A stretch of DNA of 64,000 nt from Lentzea tibetensis (GCF_007845675.1 NZ_VOBR01000007.1:1-64000); one strand, 5' to 3'. Shown: positions 26,238-35,217, counted from the first letter of the stretch. Notes: generated by a model from the letters alone, not told the origin. Numbers and translations are program-made.

Positions 26238-28861
26238 TCGGCGAGGTCGAGCACCTCGGGCAGCTGGAGCCTGCCGGAGACACCGAGTTTCCGGCAGGCG
26301 CCCGACAACAGGCCCTCGATGGCGTGCGCGGGCACGAGCAACGTCGTGGCGATCTCCTCGTTGGACCGTCCCCGCGCCGCCAGGTTCGCCACCTGGTGCT
26401 CGGTCGGCGTCAACGCGGTGGGCCCGGTCTGCCGCATCCGGCGAGGCCCGGACCCGGTGGCCACGAGCTCGGCGTGGGCGCGCGCGGACAACGCCGCCGA
26501 ACCGCACTTCTTCGCCAGGTCCAGCGCGTCGCGCAGGTGCCCGCGTGCGGTGGACGTGTCGCCCTGTCGTCGCAGCACCACGCCGAGATCGGTCAACGCC
26601 CGCGCCAGCTCCAGCCGTGCGGACGAGGTGCGCAGCACGACGACCGCGGACTCCAGCAGCGCCCGGCCCGCGGCACCGCTGTTGACCCGACCGGCGGCGC
26701 GCAACGTCATGCCGAGCATGCGCGGCGCACCCCAGGCGCGGGCGCGCGCCAGCTCCTCGTCGGCGTACTGCCGCGCGCGTTCACCGTCGCCGAGCGCGGC
26801 GCAGGCCAGTGCGGCACCCGCGCGCCACGGCAGCAGCGCCGGGTTGCGGAACGGCCACCGCGCGGCGTGCTCGTGTGCGGCGAGGAAGTCGGCGAGCGCG
26901 GTACGGGCGTCACCGCGCACGATGTTCAGCCTGCCGCGCGCGGCCAGCACCCCGGCCATCGCCCACGACGCCCGCACGCCCTCGCTGCACACCTTGTCCA
27001 GCACCGCTTCCGCCTCGTCGACCCGGTTGTCCTCCATCAGCAGGTCGACGCACAGCGTCGCGTACATCGCGGACACGGTCGGCCAGCGCTTCTCGTCGCG
27101 CAGCAACGGTTCCGCGGCTTCGGCGTCCGTGCGGCCCGCCTGCAGGTCGCCGTTGCGGCGGTGCGCGTTCGAGCGGTACAGGAACGCGAGGCCGCGCACC
27201 ACGGGCGCGTGCTCCTGCTGAAGCACCTTGTCCATCAACGCGATCGCGTCGTCGCCGCGGTCGGCGATGCTCAGCGTCGTCGCGGCCGCGATGCGGCTCA
27301 TCGCGTCCTGCCGGTCGGCGACCACGCGCATCGTCAGCTCGACGGCGGCAGGCGCGTCCAGCTCGTTCGTCGAGGCGCGGTAGAGGATGTTGACCGGCTC
27401 GTCCTCCGGCACGACGGTGGCGGGAACCGCTTCCGCCCAGCCGAACGCGTGCATCAGCCGGTGCTCGCGCAGGCGCACGGCGAGCGGCCCGTCGACCCTG
27501 GCTTCGGCGGAGGAGAGCACGGACGTCAGCTCGGCCGGGTCTTGCTCGGCGTGCAGCGCGATCGCCAGCGGGATCGCGGTCTGCGCCTGTTCGACGGGGT
27601 CGTCAGAGGACTGGAACGCCTCGCGCAGCCTGCTCGTCGCACCCGGCAGGCCGCCGACGAGCTCCGCGGTGCCCAGCAACCGGAACGCCCGCGCGGGGTT
27701 GCCCTGCGGTTCGCGCAGCGAGCGCCACAGCAGGCGGGCGGCGGCGTCCGGCTCACCCCTGCTCACCGCGTCGCGTGCGGCGCTGTCCAGCACCTCGCCC
27801 GCCCACGGGTCGGCGCCGGGCGGGGTCTCCAGCAACTGTTCGGCGACCGCGCGGTCGTCCGCGCCGTGGTTGCGCAACGACCGCGCGGCGCGCAGGTGCA
27901 GGTCGCAGCGGGTCGCGGGCGGCATGTCGTCGAGCACGGCCGCGCGCACCGGTGCGCCCAGCGCGCCGATGCCCTCCAACGTCCGCAGCGCGTCCGCCAG
28001 CTCGACCGCACCCATCCCGGTCAGCTCGCCGAGCACCGCCGGGTGCGGGTCGGGTCCGAGCACCGCGACGCACTGCGCCGCGGCCACCACCTTCGGCGGT
28101 CTTCGGCGCAGCCTGCCGAGCACGACCTCGCCGCGCACGAACGTCCCGTACTCGGCTGCCCGCCAGGCCGACGCCGCGCGCGGCGGCACGCCGTCGTCCG
28201 ACATCGCGCGCAGCAGCCGCGCGGTGAGCTGCGGGTTCCCGTCGGTCGCCGCGAGGCACGCGTCGACGAACGCCGGCTCGACCGCACCGCCGTAGACGCG
28301 CGCGGCCAGCTCGGCCGCCGCCGCGTCGTCCAGGTCGCCGAGCACCACGCGTTCGCACGTCGGCTGGTTGACGACCTCGCCGAACGACGGGTCGTCGCAC
28401 CGCTCGTCCGCGCCGATGGACAGCAGCAGCGAGATCGGCTGGCGGCGCATGCGCAGCGCCAGGTAGGCGAGCCAGCGCAACGACGGCGCGTCCGCCCAAT
28501 GCACGTCGTCCACCACCACGAGCAGGCCGCTGTCACCGGCCAGCTTCACCGCGAGCCGGTAGACGGCGTGCAGCACCGCGAAGTCCGGCGACGGGGTGGT
28601 CATCCGCAACGCGCCCAGCGCGTCCGGCGGCACGTCGACGCCCTCGTCGAGCACCGGCTCGAAGAGCTGGGCCACGATCCCGAACGGCAGCTCGCGGTCG
28701 AGCTCGCTGCCGTGCGCCCGGATCACCCGGTGCCCGCGCTCCTCCCACATCGCCGCGGCTTCGTCGAGCGCTGACGTTTTTCCGGTACCCGCAGCGCCTT
28801 CGACGAGGGTCGTGGCACCGCTGCTGATTCCGGCGCACCACACTTTTCGCGGGTGTTTCAA
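26234..28861 (-). CDS. LAL-type LuxR transcriptional regulator
   Basis: This 875-residue ATP-binding LuxR regulator has Walker A GAAGTGKTS at about residue 22 and Walker B LLVVVDDVHWADAPSLRWLAYLAL. A long alpha-helical repeat region follows, and the C-terminal HTH is LTPTEHQVANLAARGRSNEEIATTLLVPAHAIEGLL. The ATPase begins unusually close to the N-terminus. The start is TTG at 28861 with GGAGAG upstream. Its last codons overlap the end of cobN by four bases. It is divergent from a second regulator of the same class, with 225 bp between their starts. Confidence 0.87.
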   Translation of the reverse strand: MKHPRKVWCAGISSGATTLVEGAAGTGKTSALDEAAAMWEERGHRVIRAHGSELDRELPFGIVAQLFEPVLDEGVDVPPDALGALRMTTPSPDFAVLHAVYRLAVKLAGDSGLLVVVDDVHWADAPSLRWLAYLALRMRRQPISLLLSIGADERCDDPSFGEVVNQPTCERVVLGDLDDAAAAELAARVYGGAVEPAFVDACLAATDGNPQLTARLLRAMSDDGVPPRAASAWRAAEYGTFVRGEVVLGRLRRRPPKVVAAAQCVAVLGPDPHPAVLGELTGMGAVELADALRTLEGIGALGAPVRAAVLDDMPPATRCDLHLRAARSLRNHGADDRAVAEQLLETPPGADPWAGEVLDSAARDAVSRGEPDAAARLLWRSLREPQGNPARAFRLLGTAELVGGLPGATSRLREAFQSSDDPVEQAQTAIPLAIALHAEQDPAELTSVLSSAEARVDGPLAVRLREHRLMHAFGWAEAVPATVVPEDEPVNILYRASTNELDAPAAVELTMRVVADRQDAMSRIAAATTLSIADRGDDAIALMDKVLQQEHAPVVRGLAFLYRSNAHRRNGDLQAGRTDAEAAEPLLRDEKRWPTVSAMYATLCVDLLMEDNRVDEAEAVLDKVCSEGVRASWAMAGVLAARGRLNIVRGDARTALADFLAAHEHAARWPFRNPALLPWRAGAALACAALGDGERARQYADEELARARAWGAPRMLGMTLRAAGRVNSGAAGRALLESAVVVLRTSSARLELARALTDLGVVLRRQGDTSTARGHLRDALDLAKKCGSAALSARAHAELVATGSGPRRMRQTGPTALTPTEHQVANLAARGRSNEEIATTLLVPAHAIEGLLSGACRKLGVSGRLQLPEVLDLAD

Positions 28862-29086
28862 GATCTCTCCGCAATCCGTGGGGGAAGGTGTCCGCGAATT
28901 TCATGCTACTGAATGAAGGCCACTTGCTCAGGTAAAGGTAGTTACGCTATGGCGCGTCTCAACAGGGACGTTCCGCCTATGATCTCCGCGGCTACTACCC
29001 GGATGGGTAGTGGTGGCACTTCGACGTGCTCACGACGGTCATCCCATCGGCCTAGTGGATCTGCATCGAAGGAAAGGGAAAAAATA

Positions 29087-31711
29087 GTGTCGGGGAATCG
29101 AGACGGAGCGTTCCACGGCCGTGCCGCAGAACGGGACGTCCTGGCCAAGGTGCTCGACGCCGGTTCCGGTGTGGTGCTCGTCGAGGGCGCGCCGGGAACG
29201 GGCAAGACGCGCCTGCTCGCCGAAGCGGCGCGTGAGGCGGTGCGCCGGGGTTTCACCGTTGAGACCGCGGCCGACGAGCTGGATCAGCCGTTCCTGCTCG
29301 CGCGCGTCGCCGAGCGCTCGCCCGCCGAGCCGACGGTGATCGTGCTCGACGACCTGCACGTCGCCGAGCCCGGCACGCTCGCCGCGCTGCGCTCGTTGCT
29401 CCCCACCTGCCGCGACCTGCCCGTCGTGTGGCTGCTCGCCCGAGTGGCGGGCGCGGGCGCGGACCGCTCGTTCGCGGCCATCGGCGGGCTGGCGACGCGG
29501 CTCGAGCTCTCGCCGCTTCCTGACAACGTTGTCCTCGATCTGGTTGCTGATTTGCTGGGTGGCAAGCCGGACGCCGGGCTGCGTTCGCTCGCCGCGCTCG
29601 CGCAGGGCAACCCGGCCGAGTTGGTCGCGCTGTTCACCGCGCTGTGCGAGGACGGCCAGGTGCAGCTCGAACGCGGCCGGGCCGTGCTGTCGCCGGAACC
29701 GCCGCCGCGCCGCGTCGAACGGCTGATGCGGCGCCGCATCGACACCCTGTCCGGACCGGCGCGGCACCTGCTCCAGGTCGCGTCCGTGCTCGGCGCCGGC
29801 TTCGAACCCGGTGACGTCGCGCAGATGCTGGGCACCAGCACCGCTGTTCTCTTACCCGTGCTCGACGAGACGATCGGCGCGGGCGTCGTGACGTCCGCCG
29901 ACGACCGCCTCGCGTTCCGGCACGAGCTGATCTGGCGGCTCGTCTCGGACTCGGTGCCCGCACCCGTGCGGCGCGCGTTGCACCGCGAGGCGGGGGAGAT
30001 GCTGCTCGACCGCGGCGACTCCGCCGTCACCGCCGCGCAGCACCTGCTGCACGGTGCGCAGCGCGGTGACGTCCGGTCCATCGAAGGACTCGTCACCGCC
30101 GCGCGAGCCGTGCTGCGGCAGGCACCGGACGCCTCCGCCGAGCTGGCTGTCCGCGCGCTCGAGCTCACCGACCCGGCGAGCCAGTCGGTCATGCCGCGCA
30201 CGGTCGTCGCGGTTCGCGCGCTGGCCGCGTCGGGCAAGCTGACCGCCGCGCAGGTCATGGCGCAGGACGCGCTGTCCCGCCAGGTCTCCGCACCCGCGTC
30301 GGCCCAGCTGCGCCACATCGTCGCGCTGACCCTGATGCTGAGCGGTCAGTACGCGGACGCGGTCGACGTCGTCGAGCACCTGCTCGACGAGCCGGACCTG
30401 CCCGACGACCTGGTCGAGTGGGTCGAGATCACCCGCTTGATGAGCCTGCTCGGCCACGAACCCTCTCGCGCGGGTGAGATCGCCGAGACGATCGTGCGCG
30501 CGCACCGCGGTCCGTCGACGGACCTGCTGGCGACCGCGCTCGCCGTGCTCGCGGTCGTCACCCGCGACACCGGGCAGCCCGGCGCGGCGGTCCAGCTCGC
30601 CAGGGAGGCGGGCAACTCGGCGGCGGGGACCGAGCTGTGCGGCTACCCCCAGCTGGTGTACGCGTCGCAGCTCGGCTGCCTGCGCGAGTTCGCCGACGCG
30701 GACGCCGTGGTGCGCAGGGTGCGCAGCATCCCGCTCGGCAACGCGCCCAAGGAGACGCTCACGTCCGTCGTCCAGTCGCGGATCCTGTTGCAGGCCGGGC
30801 GGATCGAGGACGCGGTGACCGAGGCGCGCCGCGCGCTGGCCGTCGCGGAGGAGACCGGGCTGGTCCTGCTCGTCCCGCCCGCGCTGGCCGTGCTGGCGAC
30901 CGTCGCGATCCACACCGGCGACCTGCCTGCCGCGATCGAGCACGTCGAACGGTTCCGCACCAAGCTCCCCGCGGACGGGGTCGTCTTCTCCGCCGCCTAC
31001 TACCAGTGGACCGACCTGCTGGTGTCGTTCGTGGGCTTCGGTCTGGAGCGCGCGTTGACGTTGCTGACCGACACCTATCCGGACCTGGTCGAGGGTTCCG
31101 CGTTGTTCGTCGAGGAACCGCGTTCGGCCCCTTGGTTCGTGCGGCGCGCGCAGGAGGCGGAGGACCAGGCGCTGGCGGAGGCCGTGGTGCGCAGGATCGA
31201 GCGCTTCGCCGACGACAACCCGGAGTTCCGCGCGGTCGCGGTCGCCGCCATCCACGCGCGCGGCGTGCTCGACGGTGACGCGAAGCTGTTGGAGCAGGCG
31301 GCTGTGCAGCACCGCGACCTGTGGGCGCGCGCCAACGCGTCCGAGGACCTCGGCGTGCTGCTGGCGGCATCCGACCGGGCCGCGTCGGTGAAGGCGCTGG
31401 AGAGCGCGCTCGGCCTCTACCGCGAGATCGGCGCGATCCGCGACGGCGCCCGTGTCATGGGCAGGCTGCGCAAACTGGGGCGCCGCAGGCGAACCCAGCC
31501 CGTCCGGCCGCTGTCCGGGTGGTCCAGTTTGGACGACACCGAACAGGCGATCGCGAACCTCGTGGCGAAGGGGCAGACGAACAGGCAGATCTCGACGCAG
31601 CTGTTCATGTCACCGCACACGGTGAACTTCCACCTGCGCAAGATCTTCCGGAAGCTCGGGATCAGCTCGCGGGTGGAACTGGTGATGAGGACTCGTCCGG
31701 AACAGGCTTAG
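29087..31711 (+). CDS. LAL-type LuxR transcriptional regulator (divergent partner)
   Basis: This 874-residue protein has the layout of its neighbour: the ATPase starts with FHGRAAERDVLAKVLDAGSG, Walker A is EGAPGTGKTR and Walker B is VIVLDDLHVAEPG. A helical sensor region follows, and the HTH near the end is LDDTEQAIANLVAKGQTNRQISTQLFMSPHTVNFHLRKIFRKLG. The GTG at 29087 follows AAGGAAAGGG; longer in-frame starts lack a ribosome site. Its 3' end overlaps the convergent LapA-like gene by 50 bp. Pairs of this kind often control a nearby biosynthetic set; no clear target is visible here. Confidence 0.87.
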   Translation: MSGNRDGAFHGRAAERDVLAKVLDAGSGVVLVEGAPGTGKTRLLAEAAREAVRRGFTVETAADELDQPFLLARVAERSPAEPTVIVLDDLHVAEPGTLAALRSLLPTCRDLPVVWLLARVAGAGADRSFAAIGGLATRLELSPLPDNVVLDLVADLLGGKPDAGLRSLAALAQGNPAELVALFTALCEDGQVQLERGRAVLSPEPPPRRVERLMRRRIDTLSGPARHLLQVASVLGAGFEPGDVAQMLGTSTAVLLPVLDETIGAGVVTSADDRLAFRHELIWRLVSDSVPAPVRRALHREAGEMLLDRGDSAVTAAQHLLHGAQRGDVRSIEGLVTAARAVLRQAPDASAELAVRALELTDPASQSVMPRTVVAVRALAASGKLTAAQVMAQDALSRQVSAPASAQLRHIVALTLMLSGQYADAVDVVEHLLDEPDLPDDLVEWVEITRLMSLLGHEPSRAGEIAETIVRAHRGPSTDLLATALAVLAVVTRDTGQPGAAVQLAREAGNSAAGTELCGYPQLVYASQLGCLREFADADAVVRRVRSIPLGNAPKETLTSVVQSRILLQAGRIEDAVTEARRALAVAEETGLVLLVPPALAVLATVAIHTGDLPAAIEHVERFRTKLPADGVVFSAAYYQWTDLLVSFVGFGLERALTLLTDTYPDLVEGSALFVEEPRSAPWFVRRAQEAEDQALAEAVVRRIERFADDNPEFRAVAVAAIHARGVLDGDAKLLEQAAVQHRDLWARANASEDLGVLLAASDRAASVKALESALGLYREIGAIRDGARVMGRLRKLGRRRRTQPVRPLSGWSSLDDTEQAIANLVAKGQTNRQISTQLFMSPHTVNFHLRKIFRKLGISSRVELVMRTRPEQA

Positions 31712-32063
31712 CCAGCTCGGTCTTGTCGGCGAGCCCGGTCTTGTCGGCGAGCTCCTTCTTCTCGGCCAGCCCGGTCTTCTTGGCCAGTTCCGTTTTCTTG
31801 GTCAGCTCCCTGCGGGCCTGCCTGCGCAGCTGCATGATCCGCGCGGCGCCGACGAGCGCGACGGTCAGCGCGCCGCCGATCATCCCGAACAGCAGCGCGA
31901 CGCCCAGCGGCAGCGTGGCCTCGACCCACAGGAAGTGGACCGTGGCGGTGCCGAGGTTCTGCAGGATGAAGACGAGGAGGAAGATCAGCAGGACGATCGC
32001 GACGAGCACCGCGACCCAGGTGCCGCTGATGCGGGTCGGCCGTGGCTTCTTCGGCGTGGTCAC
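31662..32063 (-). CDS. LapA-domain (DUF1049) membrane protein
   Basis: This 133-residue membrane protein has two hydrophobic helices (WVAVLVAIVLLIFLLVFILQ and LPLGVALLFGMIGGALTVALVG) flanking the short loop NLGTATVHFLWVEATL, the LapA/DUF1049 pattern. The cytoplasmic tail is a run of near-repeats of six to seven residues (TELAKKTGLAEKKELADKTG...), rich in Lys, Leu and Ala, probably helical. The GTG at 32063 lacks a clear ribosome site. The last 17 codons lie opposite the end of the LAL gene, so the C-terminus may be constrained by that frame. Confidence 0.78.
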   Translation of the reverse strand: MTTPKKPRPTRISGTWVAVLVAIVLLIFLLVFILQNLGTATVHFLWVEATLPLGVALLFGMIGGALTVALVGAARIMQLRRQARRELTKKTELAKKTGLAEKKELADKTGLADKTELAKPVPDESSSPVPPAS

Positions 32064-32083
32064 GTGCTGATTATGGGGCCTGC

Positions 32084-32578
32084 TCAGAGCCGGTGCAGGC
32101 CGGCGAGCACGCGTTCCAGCAACGACATGTCCGGCAGGTCGCGCTCGTGCACGGCGACGAGGCCCAGCGTGATCAGGTCGCTCAGCAGCACGCGCGCGAC
32201 GCCCAGCGGGACGTCCGACAGCGCGGCGATCTCGGCGACCGAACGCGGGTGCACGCACAGCCGCATCATCGGCAGCTGGTCGTTCGTGGCGCGGTAGAGG
32301 TTGACCTCCTCGGCGGAGATCAGGGTTTCCAGGCGGAGGTCGTAGCTCGACTCCGTGCGGCCGCCTGTCCTGGCGTACGGCCGGACCAGCGCGCTGCTGT
32401 CGACGTACTCCGGCCACACCGGCTCGGGTTCGAACTCCGGCTCGGGCTCCGGTGGGGGAGCGGGCTCGGGTTCCGGTTTCGCCTTGGCACGTCTTCGTTC
32501 TTCACGCAGACGCTTGCGGACCGAGGGCGAGCCGAACCGCGCGCCCACATATCCGACCTCTGTGTCCTCGTCGTGCAC
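32084..32578 (-). CDS. DUF742 regulatory protein
   Basis: This 164-residue protein has the DUF742 winged-helix-like domain in its C-terminal half (YDLRLETLISAE...RSVAEIAALSDVPLGVARVLLSDLITLGLVAVH). In conservons DUF742 proteins (CvnC) work with a roadblock protein (CvnB) and a small GTPase (CvnD) beside a sensor kinase. Here none of these partners is adjacent; the upstream gene is a MEDS/anti-sigma ATPase. The N-terminal part is a low-complexity linker of Glu-Pro repeats (about residues 35-55). The GTG at 32578 is the start. Confidence 0.85.
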   Translation of the reverse strand: MHDEDTEVGYVGARFGSPSVRKRLREERRRAKAKPEPEPAPPPEPEPEFEPEPVWPEYVDSSALVRPYARTGGRTESSYDLRLETLISAEEVNLYRATNDQLPMMRLCVHPRSVAEIAALSDVPLGVARVLLSDLITLGLVAVHERDLPDMSLLERVLAGLHRL

Positions 32579-32617
32579 CGGATCACGCTATAACGCGGTT
32601 TTCGCCAGATATTTCGA

Positions 32618-33559
32618 TCAGGTTTCCAGTTGGTTGTGGGCGTGTGACCGGGTGAACCTGACCTGGATCGTGGTGCCCGACGGTGTGGTGTGCAGCCGAA
32701 CGAGATCCGCCAGATGGTTGACGACCAGCAGTCCGCGCCCGCCCATCCGCTCCGGCCCGACCGGCAGCCGCCCGGCGAGCGGGTCCGAGATGTAGCCGCC
32801 GTCGGCGACCTGGCACACGTACGCCTCGTCGTCCGCCCAGAGGTGCACGGTGCTGTTGCCGCTGCCGTGCTCGATGCTGTTGGTGACCAGTTCGGTGATC
32901 GTGAGCAGCAGGTCGTCGAGCCGCAGCGGGTCGAACCCCGCGTGCAGCGCGTGCTCCTTGGTGAACCTGCGCGCCTGCGACACCGGCCCGGAGATCTCCG
33001 TGCGCACCGCGTCCGGCGGTGGCGGCAGCAGCGGCCGGTTGTGTCTCGCGATCACCTGCTCGGGGGCGAAGTGCTCACTGGGTCTGGGTCCGCTGTCGTC
33101 CACGACGAGCGGGTGCGTCGCCTCCGCGTCGCGCAGCACGTCGGCGCTGAGCCGGTGGACGTCGTACGGGCACAGGATCGTGGCGCCCCGCCCGTTGAAC
33201 GCCTTGTTGATCAGCGCCTCGTGCGTCGCGCACGCCGGGTACTCGTTCTCCGACCGGCCGGGCCACACCGGTTCCCCGATGATCCGCACGTGCCTGCCGG
33301 GATGCGAGTCCGCGAACGCCCGCAGCACACCGGGGATGATGCGGCCGGGATTGCGCCCGACCAGCGACATGTCGTGGAACACGATCATGTTCTCGAACGT
33401 GGCGAGCGCGTCGCGCAGCAACGCCAGGTTCGGCGGTGGCACGGCCACCGCGACCGGCTCGCCCTCGGCGAGCCCTTCCACGACGAACGGAACGGTCGCG
33501 GAGAGGTAGTCCTCGGCGTCGCGGTAGAACAACGCCGGGTGCACGAAGGATTCGCTCAT
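32618..33559 (-). CDS. MEDS-domain anti-sigma / sensor ATPase
   Basis: The 313-residue protein joins an N-terminal MEDS domain (HPALFYRDAEDYLSATVPFVVEGLAEGEPVAVAV..., residues about 1-165) to a C-terminal RsbW-like HATPase_c domain (LLLTITELVTNSIEHGSG, N box; GGRGLLVVNHLADL, G box). MEDS domains are proposed to bind hydrocarbon derivatives or to transmit light/stress cues. The ATPase part resembles serine kinases that act on STAS proteins. The STAS gene at 36.8 kb could be a partner, but that is inference. Confidence 0.85.
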   Translation of the reverse strand: MSESFVHPALFYRDAEDYLSATVPFVVEGLAEGEPVAVAVPPPNLALLRDALATFENMIVFHDMSLVGRNPGRIIPGVLRAFADSHPGRHVRIIGEPVWPGRSENEYPACATHEALINKAFNGRGATILCPYDVHRLSADVLRDAEATHPLVVDDSGPRPSEHFAPEQVIARHNRPLLPPPPDAVRTEISGPVSQARRFTKEHALHAGFDPLRLDDLLLTITELVTNSIEHGSGNSTVHLWADDEAYVCQVADGGYISDPLAGRLPVGPERMGGRGLLVVNHLADLVRLHTTPSGTTIQVRFTRSHAHNQLET

Positions 33560-33726
33560 CGGGTCCGCACTTCTGTCCGGGGTGTGTCCTCCAACCGCGT
33601 TGCCGTCTCATGCACGACGATACGTCTGCCGGGGCGCGACCGGCCCACTCGCACCTGCAAGGTCACCCCTCATGAGTCCATGGACGTCCTGGGGTTCCCA
33701 CTGGTGGTCGTGTTCAAACCTCGTGT

Positions 33727-33757
33727 TTGACCCTGACACCGTGTCAGCCTCTAGACA
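33727..33757 (+). promoter_or_regulatory. MerR-type promoter and operator
   Basis: TTGACC (33727-33732) and TAGACA (33752-33757) form -35 and -10 elements separated by 19 bp, the long spacer typical of MerR-controlled promoters. Within the spacer is a perfect palindrome, CTGACAC-C-GTGTCAG (33733-33747). The regulator gene starts ten bases after the -10 element. This strongly suggests autoregulation by DNA distortion. Confidence 0.85.
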
Positions 33758-33766
33758 GGACGCGTC

Positions 33767-34588
33767 ATGTTCACCATCGGAGACTTCGCCCAGCTGGGGC
33801 TCGTGTCGGTCCGGATGCTGCGCCACTACGACGCCATCGGGCTGCTGCGGCCGGCCCACGTGGATCCTGCTTCCGGCTACCGGTTCTACGAGGCCGCGCA
33901 ACTGGCCAGGCTCAACCGCCTGGTCGCGTTGAAGGACCTCGGGCTGACGCTCGACCAGGTCGGCGTCGTGCTGTCCGGGTCGATCTCGCTCGCCGAGCTC
34001 CAGGGGATGCTGCGGCTGCGCAGTTTGGAGCTGCAGCAGGAACTCTCGGCGTCGGCTGCCCGGTTGCGCCGGGTCGAGGCGCGTCTCCGCGCCATTGAAA
34101 GGGAAGGCCACATGCACACCGACGACATCGTCGTGAAGCCGCTCGGAGCGGCTCGGGTCGCCGTTCTGTCCGCTGTCGCCGCGTCCTACGACAGCGAGGA
34201 CATCGGGCCGGTCATCCAGCCCATGTACCCCGACCTCTGCGCTCGGCTGGAGCGGGCCGGGGTGCCCATCGTCGGGCCCGGGATCGCTTACTACACACCT
34301 GCTGACGGGGACGCGGTCAACGTCCACGCCGGGATGCCGGTCAACGTTGCTCCGTCTGCCGCGTACGACTTCGACGTGGTCGACTTGCCTGCTGTGCCCA
34401 CTGCTGCCTCGTTGATCCATCGGGGGGCGATGGAGAACATCGGGGCCTCGTACCAGGTGCTGGCCACCTGGATCGAGGACAACGGGTACCGGCAGGACGG
34501 GTTCGCTCGCGAGGTGTACCTCGACTGTCCTGACGACCAGTCCGCGTGGGTGACCGAGTTGCAGGTCGTTGTGGTGCCTGGTTCTTGA
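33767..34588 (+). CDS. MerR-family regulator with GyrI-like effector domain
   Basis: This 273-residue regulator has an N-terminal MerR winged helix (FTIGDFAQLGLVSVRMLRHYDAIGLLRPAHVD), a dimerisation coiled coil to about residue 113, and a C-terminal GyrI-like ligand-binding domain from about residue 120. The layout is that of BmrR/TipAL-type multidrug sensors. The ATG at 33767 has AGGA at suitable spacing. Its own promoter has the 19-bp spacer and a central palindrome. No efflux gene is adjacent, so the regulated target lies elsewhere or is the gene itself. Confidence 0.92.
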   Translation: MFTIGDFAQLGLVSVRMLRHYDAIGLLRPAHVDPASGYRFYEAAQLARLNRLVALKDLGLTLDQVGVVLSGSISLAELQGMLRLRSLELQQELSASAARLRRVEARLRAIEREGHMHTDDIVVKPLGAARVAVLSAVAASYDSEDIGPVIQPMYPDLCARLERAGVPIVGPGIAYYTPADGDAVNVHAGMPVNVAPSAAYDFDVVDLPAVPTAASLIHRGAMENIGASYQVLATWIEDNGYRQDGFAREVYLDCPDDQSAWVTELQVVVVPGS

Positions 34589-34974
34589 TGTTCGTGGTGG
34601 GGTGGGGAGGTCCTCCGGGAAAGTTTGCTCTGTTCATTTGGCTGCCGGTTTGTGCTCGGGGGCCGCGCCCGGTTGGCAGTGCGGGGGGTCGCCAGTGCGG
34701 CGGGCGCTCCTTTCTTTTGGTACCTGCCGGTTTGGCGGTGCTCCCTTGGTGCCCGCCGGTTTAGGCGTTGCTCGCTTGGTACGCGCCGGTTTCGCTGTGC
34801 CCGGCTCGCCCTGCTGGCCCGGAATTGTCGGTGCTGACTGGGAGCATCGATTCGGGGGGTTCTCCGCGCGAGGGGACGCCCGCGTGAGCATTGCCGCGAA
34901 CGTGCGGTCACGCTCCCGCGGACATCCCCGGCGCCCAGGGCCTTGCCGAACCGCGGACACACCCACGGCGCGTT
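34589..34974. other. Non-coding stretch with minisatellite
   Basis: About 385 bp lie between the MerR gene and the SEC-C remnant. I see no convincing gene: open frames run through on both strands but lack ribosome sites and family motifs. It contains the 30-bp tandem repeat described separately and a related single copy at 34,631-34,652. Confidence 0.6.
34708..34797. repeat. 30-bp tandem repeat, 3 units
   Basis: Three contiguous 30-bp units (34708-34737, 34738-34767, 34768-34797) share the core CTTGGTNCCNGCCGGTTT. A fourth partial copy lies at 34631. The core resembles the complement of the 36-bp repeat at 167-345, where CCTGGCTGCCGGTTCTC is repeated. Confidence 0.75.
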
Positions 34975-35217
34975 CTAGTCACGCACGTAGTAGTCGCCCA
35001 GCACGCCGTCGTACCCACCGCCCGCGCGGCAGCACCGGCGAAAACCGCCGCCCGGAACCACACGGACAAGGGTCGTTCCCGCCGAGCTTCTCGATCAGCT
35101 CCTTGCCGTCCCCAACGCTGCGCGAGCCGCGCTTGACGCGGTCTCGCTAGAGGGAACCCCCTGCGGCGCTTGCTGGTCGGCTCAAAAGGACGATTCGTTC
35201 TCGTGATCGCGGCGCAT
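34975..35217 (-). pseudogene. SEC-C motif protein remnant
   Basis: The minus strand encodes [24 protein letters not shown], the start of a SEC-C zinc motif. The expected continuation [21 protein letters not shown] is in the next frame after one extra base in a run of four T (35041-35044 on the plus strand). Upstream, an ATG at 35217 with GGGGAGG opens MRRDHENESSF and then stops. The frame that leads into the SEC-C part has a TAG (35147-35149) and no start codon after it. At least two lesions are needed to explain this, so I call it a decayed gene. A sequencing error could explain the T-run but not both. Confidence 0.7.

Noticed and set aside
22476-26507. Very long open frame on the minus strand opposite cobN
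   Set aside because: It has the His/Arg/Val-rich composition of a GC-rich antisense frame, has no domain or ribosome site, and covers cobN codon for codon.
25625-28774. Long plus-strand frame over the end of cobN and the LAL gene
   Set aside because: No motif, and it is opposite or out of frame to well supported genes.
34569-35150. Plus-strand frame with ten-residue repeats after the MerR gene
   Set aside because: It is a translation of the 30-bp repeat and runs into the SEC-C remnant on the other strand.
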